A stretch of 64,000 bases of DNA from Haematobia irritans (taxonomy: Eukaryota; Arthropoda; Insecta; Diptera; Muscidae). A model generated the notes under the pieces. That model ran no database searches. It had not been told where the DNA came from and saw only the letters and a program-made list of their open reading frames with translations. The stretch's first letter is position 1. Every line of letters starts with the position of its first letter. The position numbers were made by a program, and so were the translations under genes. Below, piece after piece: positions 36,660-47,099 of this stretch. The DNA is taken from assembly GCF_050003625.1 (NCBI RefSeq), contig NC_134398.1:82864003-82928002 (forward strand). The letters are read 5' to 3'.

Positions 36660-37623
36660 CACTGAAAAAACAGTGAACCCACCAGGAAAGAAAATTTTAA
36701 TTAAGTTTAGAAAATTTTAACTAAACTGTATCAAAAACAGAGAATGAAGCCGACCCATTTTTGTCGGCGGCGGCTAATACTAATTTTTTGCCTCCGGCGG
36801 CGGCGGCTTGATGGCTAAGCCGATATAAATTTGTCTTATCGACGGCGGTCAATTATCCATAATAAAATCAATTTGATGTTATCCGAATGGTAATGAGATT
36901 AGTTGTACAACTTATCTTACAATCACATTTAAACATAATTCAAATGTTCTGAGCCACATTTTTGCAAAATTATTATAGCAACTTGATACTGACGGATTTT
37001 GGGTGGAAAGTTAAACATTTTGACAAAAAATGCAACCATTATTAATAATTTTTTTCTGATTCAAATCAATATTTTTGATTAATTGGCGGCTAACTTTGAG
37101 TCGAGATGAGTCGACAAATTCGGCGACGGCTTCGACTAGTAAAAACTAGTCGGCGGCGGCTAAAATTGGCGGCGCGACTCGGCGGCTTCATTCTCTGATC
37201 AAAAATGCAAATGTCACTCCGATTTCACAAAAATAAATAAATAATTTTCGACAAATTCAAGAAAATTTGTTAGACAAAATGATTATTTTTCACTTATTAA
37301 AGAAAATTTCTAAGTTTGAAGGAATAAATTGGAATTGAAAATTGCAAAAATATCTTCAGTGCCATACGAAGTTTATGATGGGCGCATTATTGGAAAAATT
37401 TACAAATTTCGGGAAATTCTGAACTATTTTGTGGGAGACACGAATTTAGTTAATCTTTATGCTTCCTTTGTGTATAATTTTTTCCTCTGCTTTAGTTAAT
37501 TTAACTAACGTATGCAAAAAATTATTAAAGTAAAAAAAACTTTCTTAAAACGTTATAATCCCATGAACTAAAATAGAAGAAAAATAGCTTTAGTGAAATA
37601 TAGGGTTCACTTTTTTTTGAGTG
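36660..37623 (-). mobile_element. V2: TIR element split by a hAT-type insertion
   Basis: Inverse of V1/V3: starts CACTGAAAAAACAGTGAACC and ends GGTTCACTTTTTTTTGAGTG. Both flanks are TG (36658-36659, 37624-37625). The interior is interrupted at 36738-37197. Confidence 0.8.
36738..37197. mobile_element. 460-bp hAT-type non-autonomous element
   Basis: Perfect 15-bp TIR CAGAGAATGAAGCCG at both ends and an 8-bp target duplication ATCAAAAA (36730-36737, 37198-37205). CGGCGGCGGCT motifs cluster near both ends. Confidence 0.95.
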
Positions 37624-39287
37624 TGTGTGTGCATTTGTGCAAAAATGCATTTTTGTGTGGGTGAGTTGCTCATATTTGCATGATTTGACATCGGATTTGT
37701 TCACTCAATTGCTTATAACATTGCCATTTTTCGGGCGTTTTTCTTCTACGTTTTTTCAATGGTTTGTACTTTTCCGGCGGAAAAGGATTACTGTAAAACA
37801 TTATTTTTTTTTTCTTGAAAATTTGCCCTTTTTGCAACGATATTTTTTGAACCACTCAACTTATTACAAATCCAATTATACACGATTATTTGCCATCTCA
37901 ATACCTTTCATTTAAGTATTAACAACGATATAATCGGACATTGCTAACTCGAGATATATTTTTTTAGTGAAAAAAGAGCAAACAACTAAAAATAAACCTG
38001 TTCCATAATTTTTTTAACATTTTTTTTTCGAATTCAGCAGATCAATATACATAAGAAAAGTAACCTCTCATCAAATGTAAATTTTCAGTGTACACTAGTG
38101 TTTTTATGCAATTCGAACTCAGTGGTTAATTTTTCGTGCTTTTTCATAACCATGCTTTTTCCACCTTTTCAACAGCCTTTAGAAAGTTGTGCCTTTAGAA
38201 GAACTTCCAATTTTTTTGCTGGTATGTACATATTTAACAATATTTTTTACAACATAGCGGGTTTTCAATATATTTTTGTATTTTTCTCAAAATCTGCCAC
38301 TACACGCAAAAAACTAATTCTTTCCTCCCATTTGCTTTTCGCTGTAAGGAAGTTTATTTGGTAGAAAAGTATATGATTTTTGTGATAAAGGTTTATTCTT
38401 TTCCAGGTTGAAAAAAATTCATAAAGACTAACTCAAAAACCAATCTTTTCAGGTTAATTGCATTTTCCCTCACATCAGAAACATACATTTTGTTAGGCAC
38501 CGTCCTGAGTTCGATCCCTGCTTCGACCGAACACCAAAATGTTTTTTTTTAATATATATATTCCATATATGTTCGGAAGATTCCGAAAAGGTGTTCATCA
38601 TTAAATATTAAATTTATACTATGAAACTGTAAAATGTGTCTTATTAAAGACTTAAAATCAAAAAAGAATAGTGCTCGAAATGGACTGCATTGTTGGTTCA
38701 AAAATATATTTTTTTTTATTGAAAAAATAAAAATTTTGTAACAAACTAATTTTTTTGGTGATACAAGTTTAAAATTTTCGAAGCAATTCAAAAACTCTAA
38801 CAAAAGTAAAACGTTTTCGGTACACGTTTTCCAAACGTTTTTTTTCTTTGCGTGTATTTACAAATGTAAATATTTTTGATTTATGATACTTTTAGTTGAT
38901 TTGTATTAAATTATTTCATATGAAAATAATACAAATAAGAGAAGAGGAAATAAAAACTCAAAATTATATATTTTGGGCAACTGTAGCTTTTGGTTTGCAA
39001 CCAGCTGTGCTCCACACAGACCTGTTTTTTCTTTGTCCATTTATTTTCCTTGCAGGACGCTTCCTTTTTTCTCATCATGGTAGCACATATAGCGCGCGAT
39101 TTTTACTTTTGAATATCCTCTGTCACCTTCATCAGGCATAAAAGAACTAGCCAACTATTGTATACTTTCACCGATAATGTGTCTACAATGCTCAATTTGT
39201 TTTTTTTTTGTAATTGGTTTAGAGCCGTTGAAACAAGATTCACCAAACATTTCATGTTTTCGCATCCACTGAGGATTTTTATCTAAT
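37624..39287. repeat. Dispersed repeat region shared with 15061-15340 and 55945-56530
   Basis: 37805-38100 matches 15061-15340. 38100-38302 together with 38857-39150 matches 55945-56450, including TCTCATCATGGTAGCACATATAG-like sequence. On the minus strand the last part can be read as YMCYHDEK, possibly a remnant of a cysteine-rich protein end. X2 is inserted at 38303-38854. No intact gene. Confidence 0.55.
38303..38854 (+). mobile_element. X2: 552-bp X element, module A deleted
   Basis: Ends CACGCAAAAAACTAATTC and TTTTTTTCTTTGCGTG with TA on both sides. The related sequence at 56170-56200 (CTGTCACTATTTACAAATG) is the uninterrupted site, which fixes the ends and the TA duplication. Only part of module B remains (38493-38536: B-box GAGTTCGATCCC without the A-box half). 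Confidence 0.9.
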
Positions 39288-39291
39288 TTAA

Positions 39292-40928
39292 CCCTTTCGA
39301 ACCTAAAGTTGCCTGTGGGCAACTTTTTGAGTTTTGAGACTCACTGTCAGCGTTGTTTTTGTTTCTGTTCATAAAACTGTAACGGTATCGAAAGCTACAA
39401 GTGTTTTCTTCAAGGTGAATGAAAAATCAGCTAATTTTGTTGTCAATTAGCAAAAAAATTTTTAATTAATACGCACGTACCTCAAGAAAAAAATATTTGC
39501 GAATTTAAAAAGAGGTTTTTATACACGCGACTTTTTTCAAAAATTACAACTAAAATGTTGAAAGTTTTTATTAAATCTATTGTAGTACATGTCAAATAAA
39601 ATATTTCTGGAAGTCAAATCTTAGAATTGCAAAAAAAACAACAGATGGAAAATTTTTAAAATTGAAAAGTTGCCTATAGGCAACTTTGGGCAATTGTGGT
39701 AGTAAAATTACATATTTTTGAACATAAGACCTGGAGAAAATATGTTTGAAAAACAATGATTTTGAAAAAATTTTGAACTTCAATTGGGATGTCCCAGTGA
39801 CGAGAAATGCGGCGATGATGTGGAAAACATATCTGCAGTGCAGTGGGGAATTTGGAAGGTATCGTAAAAAGGGAGGAAGCCACTTCTTAGCAACATACTA
39901 GTGGAATAGCACGAATATTGACGCTTTATAATACTTTGGTTTTTTACACCGCCAGTTAAATTGACATGGGTTAAAAACAAAAAAAAAAAAAAAACAAAAC
40001 ACGCGTGATTCACGCGAAGCCGTGAATGAAATTTAAATGAAATCTCGTGAATGAAATTTAAACGAAACCTCGTGAATGTGCGTGAACGGGATTATAGAAA
40101 AATGTGTGGCGCGTGAGCGTCAGTAAAAATCAAATTATGTTCGTGATTGTGAGTGAGTAAACTTTCTCCGAAATCACGCTACCGATAAAAATTTACTTTC
40201 ACGATCCAACTCACGCTCAAGATAAAATTCACGTTAACAATAAAATTCATATTCATGATAAAATTCGCACTCACGGTAAAACAGACACCAAAAGTCACAA
40301 TCACGAACTAATTCACGTTCACGATTAAATTCAAGCTCACCGATTTTAATCACCTTTACATATTTAATCACGCTTAAGATTTCAATAGCGTGAGTCACGA
40401 GAAATTTCGTTAATTACCAGAATTTTATTGAGCCACGAAAATTGTCGTGTTCCGAAAATATTCGTGACTTACGAGATTTGTCGTGAATTACGAAAATTGT
40501 CGTGATCGTGCGAAAGCGTGAGACATAAACATTGTTCATGTGTGAGCGTGTGCGAGAATGACTTTTCATTTAGTGACCGTGAATTCCTACCCACATGGCA
40601 TGCGTGAGTACAAATATTTCTTCGTGAATGTGTTTGAGCGTGATTGAAATTCCACTCACGCGCGCATCCAAGTATATATTTACTGTAAAATAACAAAAAA
40701 AAATTAACAAAAATCTAATAAAACGTAATACGTCTATCATTACAAAACAAAATAGTTTGTAGTCACAATTGCCCAAAGTTGCCCACAGGCAACATTCTCT
40801 ACCGCCTAAACGAATGGGCGTGGCGACCCGAAATTTTGGCTAGACTCTTCTTAAATGACTTCAACATGATTAAAAGTAAAAAAAAAAAAAAATTTAGCGA
40901 TACCTATAAAAATTCGGGGTCGAAAGGG
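39292..40928. mobile_element. P2: piggyBac-like non-autonomous element
   Basis: Flanked by TTAA (39288-39291, 40929-40932) with short TIRs CCCTTTCGAACC and (inverse) CCCTTTCGACCCC. GTTGCCTGTGGGCAAC-type sequences lie near both ends. 40010-40670 is packed with TCGTGAAT/ATTCACG motifs. No transposase frame. Confidence 0.8.
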
Positions 40929-41019
40929 TTAAATCCGTCTTTGCCAACCAAAAATTGCTACCTGCCTAATTCAAACAGTTTGCCGTCGTTTTTTATGATA
41001 TTCCACCAATTCATTCTCC

Positions 41020-41170
41020 AGTAAATCGGAGTAAAAGTAGGCCTCTGTGGTCATAGGTGTATAAATCGGACTTAAGATATACATGGGAGCTATATCTGAT
41101 TTAAACCAAATTTAAGAATGTTAAGTTTATACCCTGTGCAAAATTTCACGTAAATCGGAGTAAATCTTGT
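41020..41170 (-). repeat. DINE/mini-me-like unit fragment
   Basis: On the minus strand, sequence around CTCCCATGTATATCTTAAGT and TAAACTTAACATTC resembles D-element repeats. No ends visible. Confidence 0.5.
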
Positions 41171-41278
41171 ACAAAAAAAAAACAAAACAAATGGGGGGTT
41201 TGCTAACATTTTTCTGGGGGGTCTAAGCCCCCTCCTCAGAGCCCTACCTACGCTTATGCTTGTGTACTATCAGCAGAG

Positions 41279-41953
41279 AAGGTTAGGTTAGGTTTAAGTG
41301 GCAGCCCGATTAAGATTCAGGCTCACTTAGACTATTCAGTCCATTGTGATACCACATTAACTAAAAGTACCTATTACATATGGACACTTCTAGTTTTAAC
41401 CGCTGAACCTTCTTGATTATTTTTCTTTGTTGAACCAACCAGATTGTTCCAAAAACATTAGCAGACTGCTTAAGTTAACGTTTTCCAGATCCGCCAGTAA
41501 TCTGAAGCTATATGATCCTAAAAGTTGCTTGCGCTTTACACAAAATGCAGGACACTGACACAAGAGGTGTTTAATTGCTTCCTTTTCCTCCGCATCATGA
41601 CAGCTCATACAATAGTCATTATACTTCGCGCCTATAGTTTTTGCAAAATCGCCTACAAGGCAGCGACCCGTTATAGCAGATATCAGGAGTGATATCTGAC
41701 GTCTCGAGAACACTAGCATATCTAGTGTGCGGTTTAAGTTTAAATGGGGCCATATTTGCTTGGTGTCGTTACAGCCCTTGCAATTCTCCCATCGAACATT
41801 TGCCATCATAACAGCCTTCTCACGCAGCATGAGCTTGCAGGTAGCCAGGGGCATACCAACAGATTCTAGTTCCCCTGGAATATGTAAGGTAGTCCCTAGC
41901 CTTGCTAACTCATCTGCTTCGCAGTTCCCCGGTATGTTCCTATGGCCAGGCAC
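41279..41953 (-). pseudogene. LOA-like retrotransposon: RNase H C-terminal part and 3' tail
   Basis: The minus-strand frame 41417-41953 (178 codons) begins WVPGHRNIPGNCEADELARL, the end of an RNase H domain with its last catalytic Asp, then a region with C-x2-C ... H ... C (YCMSCHDAEEKEAIKHLLCQC) and SGWF near the end. The 3' UTR runs to 41279 and ends in CCTAACCTAACC. RNase H following reverse transcriptase is typical of the LOA/I/R1 groups. It continues at 43307 after an insertion. Confidence 0.8.
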
Positions 41954-41964
41954 CCATATTAGGT

Positions 41965-43306
41965 GAATATTAGGTGTGTTCCTTTACTTACTCGTAGTAA
42001 AAAGTAGTAAAAGAGAGAAATATTGAAAATCCTCTCAGATTTCTATATTTGTTAAATGTAAAGGAACGAAAATATAGTAAAAATTGTAAAAATGTCAAAT
42101 AAAAAACAAAAGAAGCATTGTGATTTCAATAAATATTTTCAAAACATGTAGGTAAATTAAATACTTTTATATCGAAATTTTTTTGACAAGTGGCAGATTT
42201 TTTGCAGGAAACTTTGAAATCCTTATTACGATAGAAAGAAGCTATGATTTACTTTGTTATAAAAAGTACTCCTTTTGTAAAATTTTAAATCAAAGTAAAA
42301 CTCTGGCTTCTGGGCTATAAAGTAGAGTAATAGCGCATATTATCAGTATCTTATAAGGTGGTGTTTTTCATTCCGTTTGTAACACATACAAATAACGAAT
42401 TCTGACTATAGAAAGTATATATAGTCTTGATCAGGGAGAAATTATAAGACGATGTCTCTCTGTCTGGCTATCTGTTGTAATCAGGCTACTTCCTTCAATA
42501 ATGAACCTATAGTGCTGAAATTTTACCAGACACGTTTTTCTTCTACATGCAGGTCAATTTTGAAGATGGGACTACTTTTTCGAAACAAGTGGTATTGGTT
42601 CGGCATTGTTTTGAAATTCCAAATTGTGGAGTCTACACGTTAAATCTAAAGCACAAAGGTGCACAAAATTATCTTCCAGAATACGTAGAATTTTATAAGG
42701 AAAGTAGTCCATCTAGACTCACTTTGTTCAAATTTTGCAAAAAAAATAAATTGTAGGGCCCTATCTCGCAAATATTAGACATATTCGCACACATGCACAA
42801 TCTTTTTATGGTAGTTTATAAGTTCTATCCAGCAAAGCAAAAATCATGAAAATTGGTGCATAATTGCGCGTTTGCCAAGTAACACTAAATTTCATACATC
42901 CGAGGTGTCCAACTTCCAACGTCGATAGACCAGCCCGTGAATCCACTAGGGACCTACAAACCTCTAAATATAGAGAAAAGCATTTCAGCTTTGGCACAAA
43001 GAAAAAATTATGATGATATCATAATCCATTAAAAAGTTACAGAATTATTTCCAAAAAAAGGGATTTGGAACTACTTTAGTTTCGAAAATTTGAAAACAAA
43101 TAATTATTTTTGTCATGACATATCTACAACCTTTACTCGTAAAAATTTGTCGAGTAACTTGTAGTAAAAAAATTGTAAAAGAGACATGCATTTTGACATT
43201 GTTCTCTTAAAATTGTTTACTACTTTTACTATTTTTTGGGGTTGAGGAACGGTTTCTAGTAAAAACTAGTAAAAGTAGTAAATAGTAGCACGTAAAGGAA
43301 CACAAC
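41965..43306. mobile_element. ~1.34-kb TIR insertion in the LOA-like element
   Basis: Left end GGTGTGTTCCTTTACTTAC and inverse of right end GTTGTGTTCCTTTACGTGC. GTAGTAAAAAGTAG-type motifs are repeated near both ends. The LOA-like RNase H domain resumes on both sides. The exact target duplication is unclear (possibly AATA). It holds a D-type fragment (42341-42760: ATTCCGTTTGTAACACA, GATGTCTCTCTGTCTGG). No transposase recognised. Confidence 0.65.
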
Positions 43307-44684
43307 TATTGTACTGCTCAGCCATCTCGTTAAGAGATTTGCGGCAGTATATGGCCGTTTTCGAGTTAAGCAACACAGAGTCCAAGGATTTTATTGCAGG
43401 TTGACTGTCTGAGTATATATTAATGCCAATATTTGTTGGAACATTACTTCTCAGCAAATTCACCACCTCTCTTATTGCCAATATTTCAGCCTCAAAAACA
43501 CTACAGTGATTAGGTAATCTTTTCGCTATTCGAAATTCCAGATCTTTAGAATATACTCCGAATCCCACTTGCCCATTCAATTTTGAGCCATCAGTATAGA
43601 AATCTATATATCTTTTATTCCCCGGGGAATTAGAGTTTCAAACTTTTTGTCGAAAAGTGGTTTTGCCAGGGTGTAATCCACTACGTTAGGCACATCTGGC
43701 ATTACTTTGAGGACCGAACTATGACCGTACATTTTTCCGACCACAGCAATAGCTCGCGCAACCGCACAGCCGTTGTTGCAGCTGACTGTTTGGCCAAAAT
43801 GTCTAAAGGCAATAGATGTAGCATGACATTAAGGGAGTCTGTTCCTGTCTTACTAAATGCGCCTGAGATACATAATCTCGCCATACGCTGAACTTTATCT
43901 AAACAAGTCGGTTTCTGAAGTGCCGGCCACCAGACTACAACACCATATAGCATTATAGGTCTAACTACTGCCGTGTATAGCCAATGCACAATTTTTGGTT
44001 TTAGTCCCCAGTTTTTCCCTATTGCCTTTTTGCACGAGTACAAAGCTACCGTGGCTTTTCTCGCCCTCTCTTCAATATTAAGCCTAAAATTCAGCTTCCT
44101 GTCCAAAATAACGCCAAGGTATTTCACACACTCACCAAAGGGAATTTCAGTACCCCCAAAGGAAATGGGCCTAACCGTGGGAGTTTTGCGATCTTAGCAG
44201 TACATGACTAGTTCTGTCTTTGCTGGATTTACACCAAGACCATTATCTTTCGCCCATTTCTCAGTCATCCGGAGAGCTCTCTGTATAATATATCTGATTG
44301 TGGATGGGAATTTTCCCCTGACTGCTAGGGAATTTTCCACATCATCTGCGTATGCCACCACTTTTATCCTTTCTTTTTCTAGGGAAACCAGAAGGTTATT
44401 TATAGTAACATTTCAAAGAAGAGGTGATAGAACACCTCCTTGGGGAGTGCCTCTGTTCACATACCTTTGTATGTTTGCTTGCCCTAGTGTGGCTGAAATA
44501 CGTCTCTTTATTAGAAGTTCGTCTAACAGCCTAAGTATACCTGGATCAACATTCAAAGTTGTCAGTCCATCTAGTATCGAGCTCGGATGGACATTATTGA
44601 ACGCCCCTTCGATGTCTAGAAACGCCACGATTGTGTATTTTTTGACAGATAGTGAGCTTTCAATAAAGCTGATTCAGCAGAGAA
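43307..44684 (-). pseudogene. LOA-like retrotransposon: reverse transcriptase to RNase H, broken
   Basis: Read on the minus strand: reverse transcriptase with AFLDIEGAFNNV and GTPQGGVLSPLL (44413-44628), the region where the YADD motif is expected (44340-44370), the thumb region MKYLGVILDRKLNF ... GVVVWWPAL (43702-44127), and RNase H with TDGSKLNGQ, FEAEILAI and YSDSQPAIKSL (43266-43600). Frames shift between the pieces. Its 5' part is cut off near 44685. Confidence 0.85.
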
Positions 44685-45291
44685 GATATATGCTTGAAAA
44701 TGCATATTGCATATGCATATTTGGCACGTTAAAGCATATTTTGCACTTTCTTGCTTATAAAAGCATATATTTCGGTTTTTCCAAAAATAAAAGGAAACAT
44801 GTCCAAATTTTCTAAAAAGAATTGTACTAATATTGAAAACAAAAAAATCTGGCAACGATTTTTAACACTCAGGCTGTTTGGTTTCTGATCTCGAACGCAA
44901 TTGTAAAATTTGAAACTCCAGGATTAGAGCTTAAAGAATCTATTCATATTGTAGAAGAAATTCGGACTTCTGTATCTTCTTTAGAAAACAAAGATTACTC
45001 TTTAAAGCTCAATACCATTCTTCGAAGAAAAAAAGGGTACGAACCTCTTAAAGAAATTAATCAAATTTTACGTTTTGGTATAGATTCCAAGGATCCATAT
45101 GTCAAAACACGTTCGCCAACAGAGCCGATAATTTTTTCATACTGCTCCGTATCGTCTGGAGACGTTGAAAGAAGTTTTTTTTTAGCATATGGAAGTATAT
45201 TGACAGAAAAAATAAAAAAAATTCTTTTGACAACTTGAAACACCATCTAATAATTTATTGTAATAGTAAGAACGATGAGAATTTGAATTAA
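44685..45291 (+). pseudogene. hAT-type transposase C-terminal remnant
   Basis: Starts with CAGAGAAGATATATGC and several GCATAT motifs, as expected for a hAT-type end. 44879-45291 encodes a decayed C-terminal dimerisation region: ETPGLELKESIHIVEEIR, then SSGDVERSFF (the conserved ERSF-type motif), then after a one-base frameshift in an A-run NLKHHLIIYCNSK. The N-terminal zinc finger and the catalytic residues are absent. Confidence 0.7.
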
Positions 45292-46075
45292 ATAAAAAAA
45301 TCTATATTACACGAATTTGAAAAACTTTTATTTTGCTTATTTTTAATAATCTTCCTTGATTATCAGCCAAAAGCTAACTCATTTTGAGCTAACTTTTGGT
45401 TAGCTGAAACTTATGCAGAGGTGTGTGAGAACTGACTCGTTCCAATGACAACACGTGTTAAAACTGAATAGGATTTTACATGGGAAATTAGTGAGTTTTT
45501 GAGTCACATGTGACTCAGTTTTGATTAACCATTTGTTAGCTTAAAGTCAGATCAATTTCCATCAGGTATTTTTCTATAGTGAATATCAGAATGCAAAACA
45601 AACATAAAAAGAGGTTACGAAGTTAAAAATAACAACCCACCCGACCAAAGTGCCGAGAAATGGCGAAGGTTCGCTAAAGCGAACATTTTTCGAAATAAAT
45701 TAACGCGCACATTGTTCGAGAAGAGTTCGATAATTGAAAATTTTCGAACGTTCGTTGTATCGAAATAATAACGAATATTTTTCGGCTTTTTTTAATGTGT
45801 TGTTTGGCCATGTTTGTTTTTGACAAAGAAAGAGATTCAAAACTCATTTCAGTTTAAGAAATTTTTAAGTGCGGAGGAAGTGTCTCAGCGAATCTAAAAG
45901 AGATAAGTAATTACATATTATATATCTTTTACAAAACAACCAAATTTCTTTTATGTTTAATTTGCAGATGTATCCAGGAAAATGTTACTGGCGTAGCGAC
46001 GACCGGGTTAATAAGAAATTCCTTGCAAAGAAGTCAATGCAGTGTCTTAAATCACTTTAAATGTATACCTTCGTT
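45292..46075. other. Non-coding, with a palindrome and a GTTCG motif cluster
   Basis: 45501-45516 is a perfect 16-bp palindrome (GAGTCACATGTGACTC). 45355-45400 forms an imperfect hairpin around AGCTAACT. 45650-45785 starts CAAAGTGCCGAGAAATGG and has about six GTTCG/CGAAC motifs, like one end of a hAT-type element. No gene. Confidence 0.45.
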
Positions 46076-46543
46076 CACTGAAAAAAATATTGTCGTGAGG
46101 TCAAAGATTTCATGTCTTTAAAATACGAATGCAAATTTTGCTTAGCATAGAAGACGCATTTCTCTAATATAACGTTTTTTCCTTGTCCAAAAGTCGATAA
46201 ACTTTTCAATGAAGCCATATTGCCCTTATAATTAAGTGATTTCACTTAAAAATGGGTATCATAACATGAAAGAAAAAAATTTTGGGCTAAGGTCAACTTG
46301 ACTTTAATAATTCAGAAAAATTCTTTAAATTTAATGAAATTGTCTTTAAATTTGTTGTCTTTTTGCATCTTGACTACAAAACAAAAAAGACTTCAAAATA
46401 GGACATATTTTGCAACACTTTATTTTAAAGACGTTTTTTTACTTGAAACCTAGCATAATTTCTACTGGAAGTCGAGTCTTAATTTGGAAAATAAAGTTGT
46501 CGTTAACTCGTTTTTAAAGGACTTTGATAGCATATGAAGAAAC
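46076..46543. mobile_element. W2: TIR element, right end missing
   Basis: Starts CACTGAAAAAAATATTGTCG and follows W1 to GGACTTTGATAGCATATGAAG. Copia-type coding starts directly after it. Confidence 0.75.
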
Positions 46544-47099
46544 AAAGTGTTTGTTATGTACATGTTCCAAAACAGAAAAGGAAGAAAATGAACTCCAACG
46601 CCAAAAAGGGATTTTTGATTGGATATGACACAGAAGAAAGATACCGAACTTATATGAAGGAGAATCACAGCATAGTATTGTCAAGAGATATTCGCTTTTG
46701 TGAAGAGATAACAAGTTGTCAAGACAATTCTGACATCATAGAGGACACAATTTCCAAAGAAGATAATAAAGAAGTGAATTATTTTTCAAAAATTACGAAA
46801 AAGCACCGGAAGCAAATTCAGAAGAAGAATATAGCGAAGAGAATATACCACGGGAAACTGAACAAGAAATCATACCCAGTGAAGATGACTTTGAAGAATG
46901 AGATAACGGTGATTTTCACAGAATTGAAACAAATGAAAATTCAAATGCACAGAGCAAATGCAGCTTAAGAGACCGCTCAAATTTAATAAATAAAAAATTT
47001 GACAATTTTGTGATGGAAGCTCAAGATTTCGTCAAAAATATAAAGACTCCATTATCGTATGAAGATGTAAAGAAAAGCTCTGAAAAGATACAATGGATA
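46544..47099 (+). pseudogene. Copia-type retrotransposon pol, integrase/RT linker part
   Basis: An LTR retrotransposon polyprotein piece. 46534-46968 contains KRKKMNSNAKKGFLIGYD, the motif at the C-terminal side of copia integrase. The frame then shifts. The 5' LTR, gag and protease are absent; W2 lies at the truncation. Y3 interrupts the element at 47100. Confidence 0.85.

Noticed and set aside
39125..39150. Possible hammerhead core CTGATGA on the minus strand
   Set aside because: No GAAA element or stem II follows.
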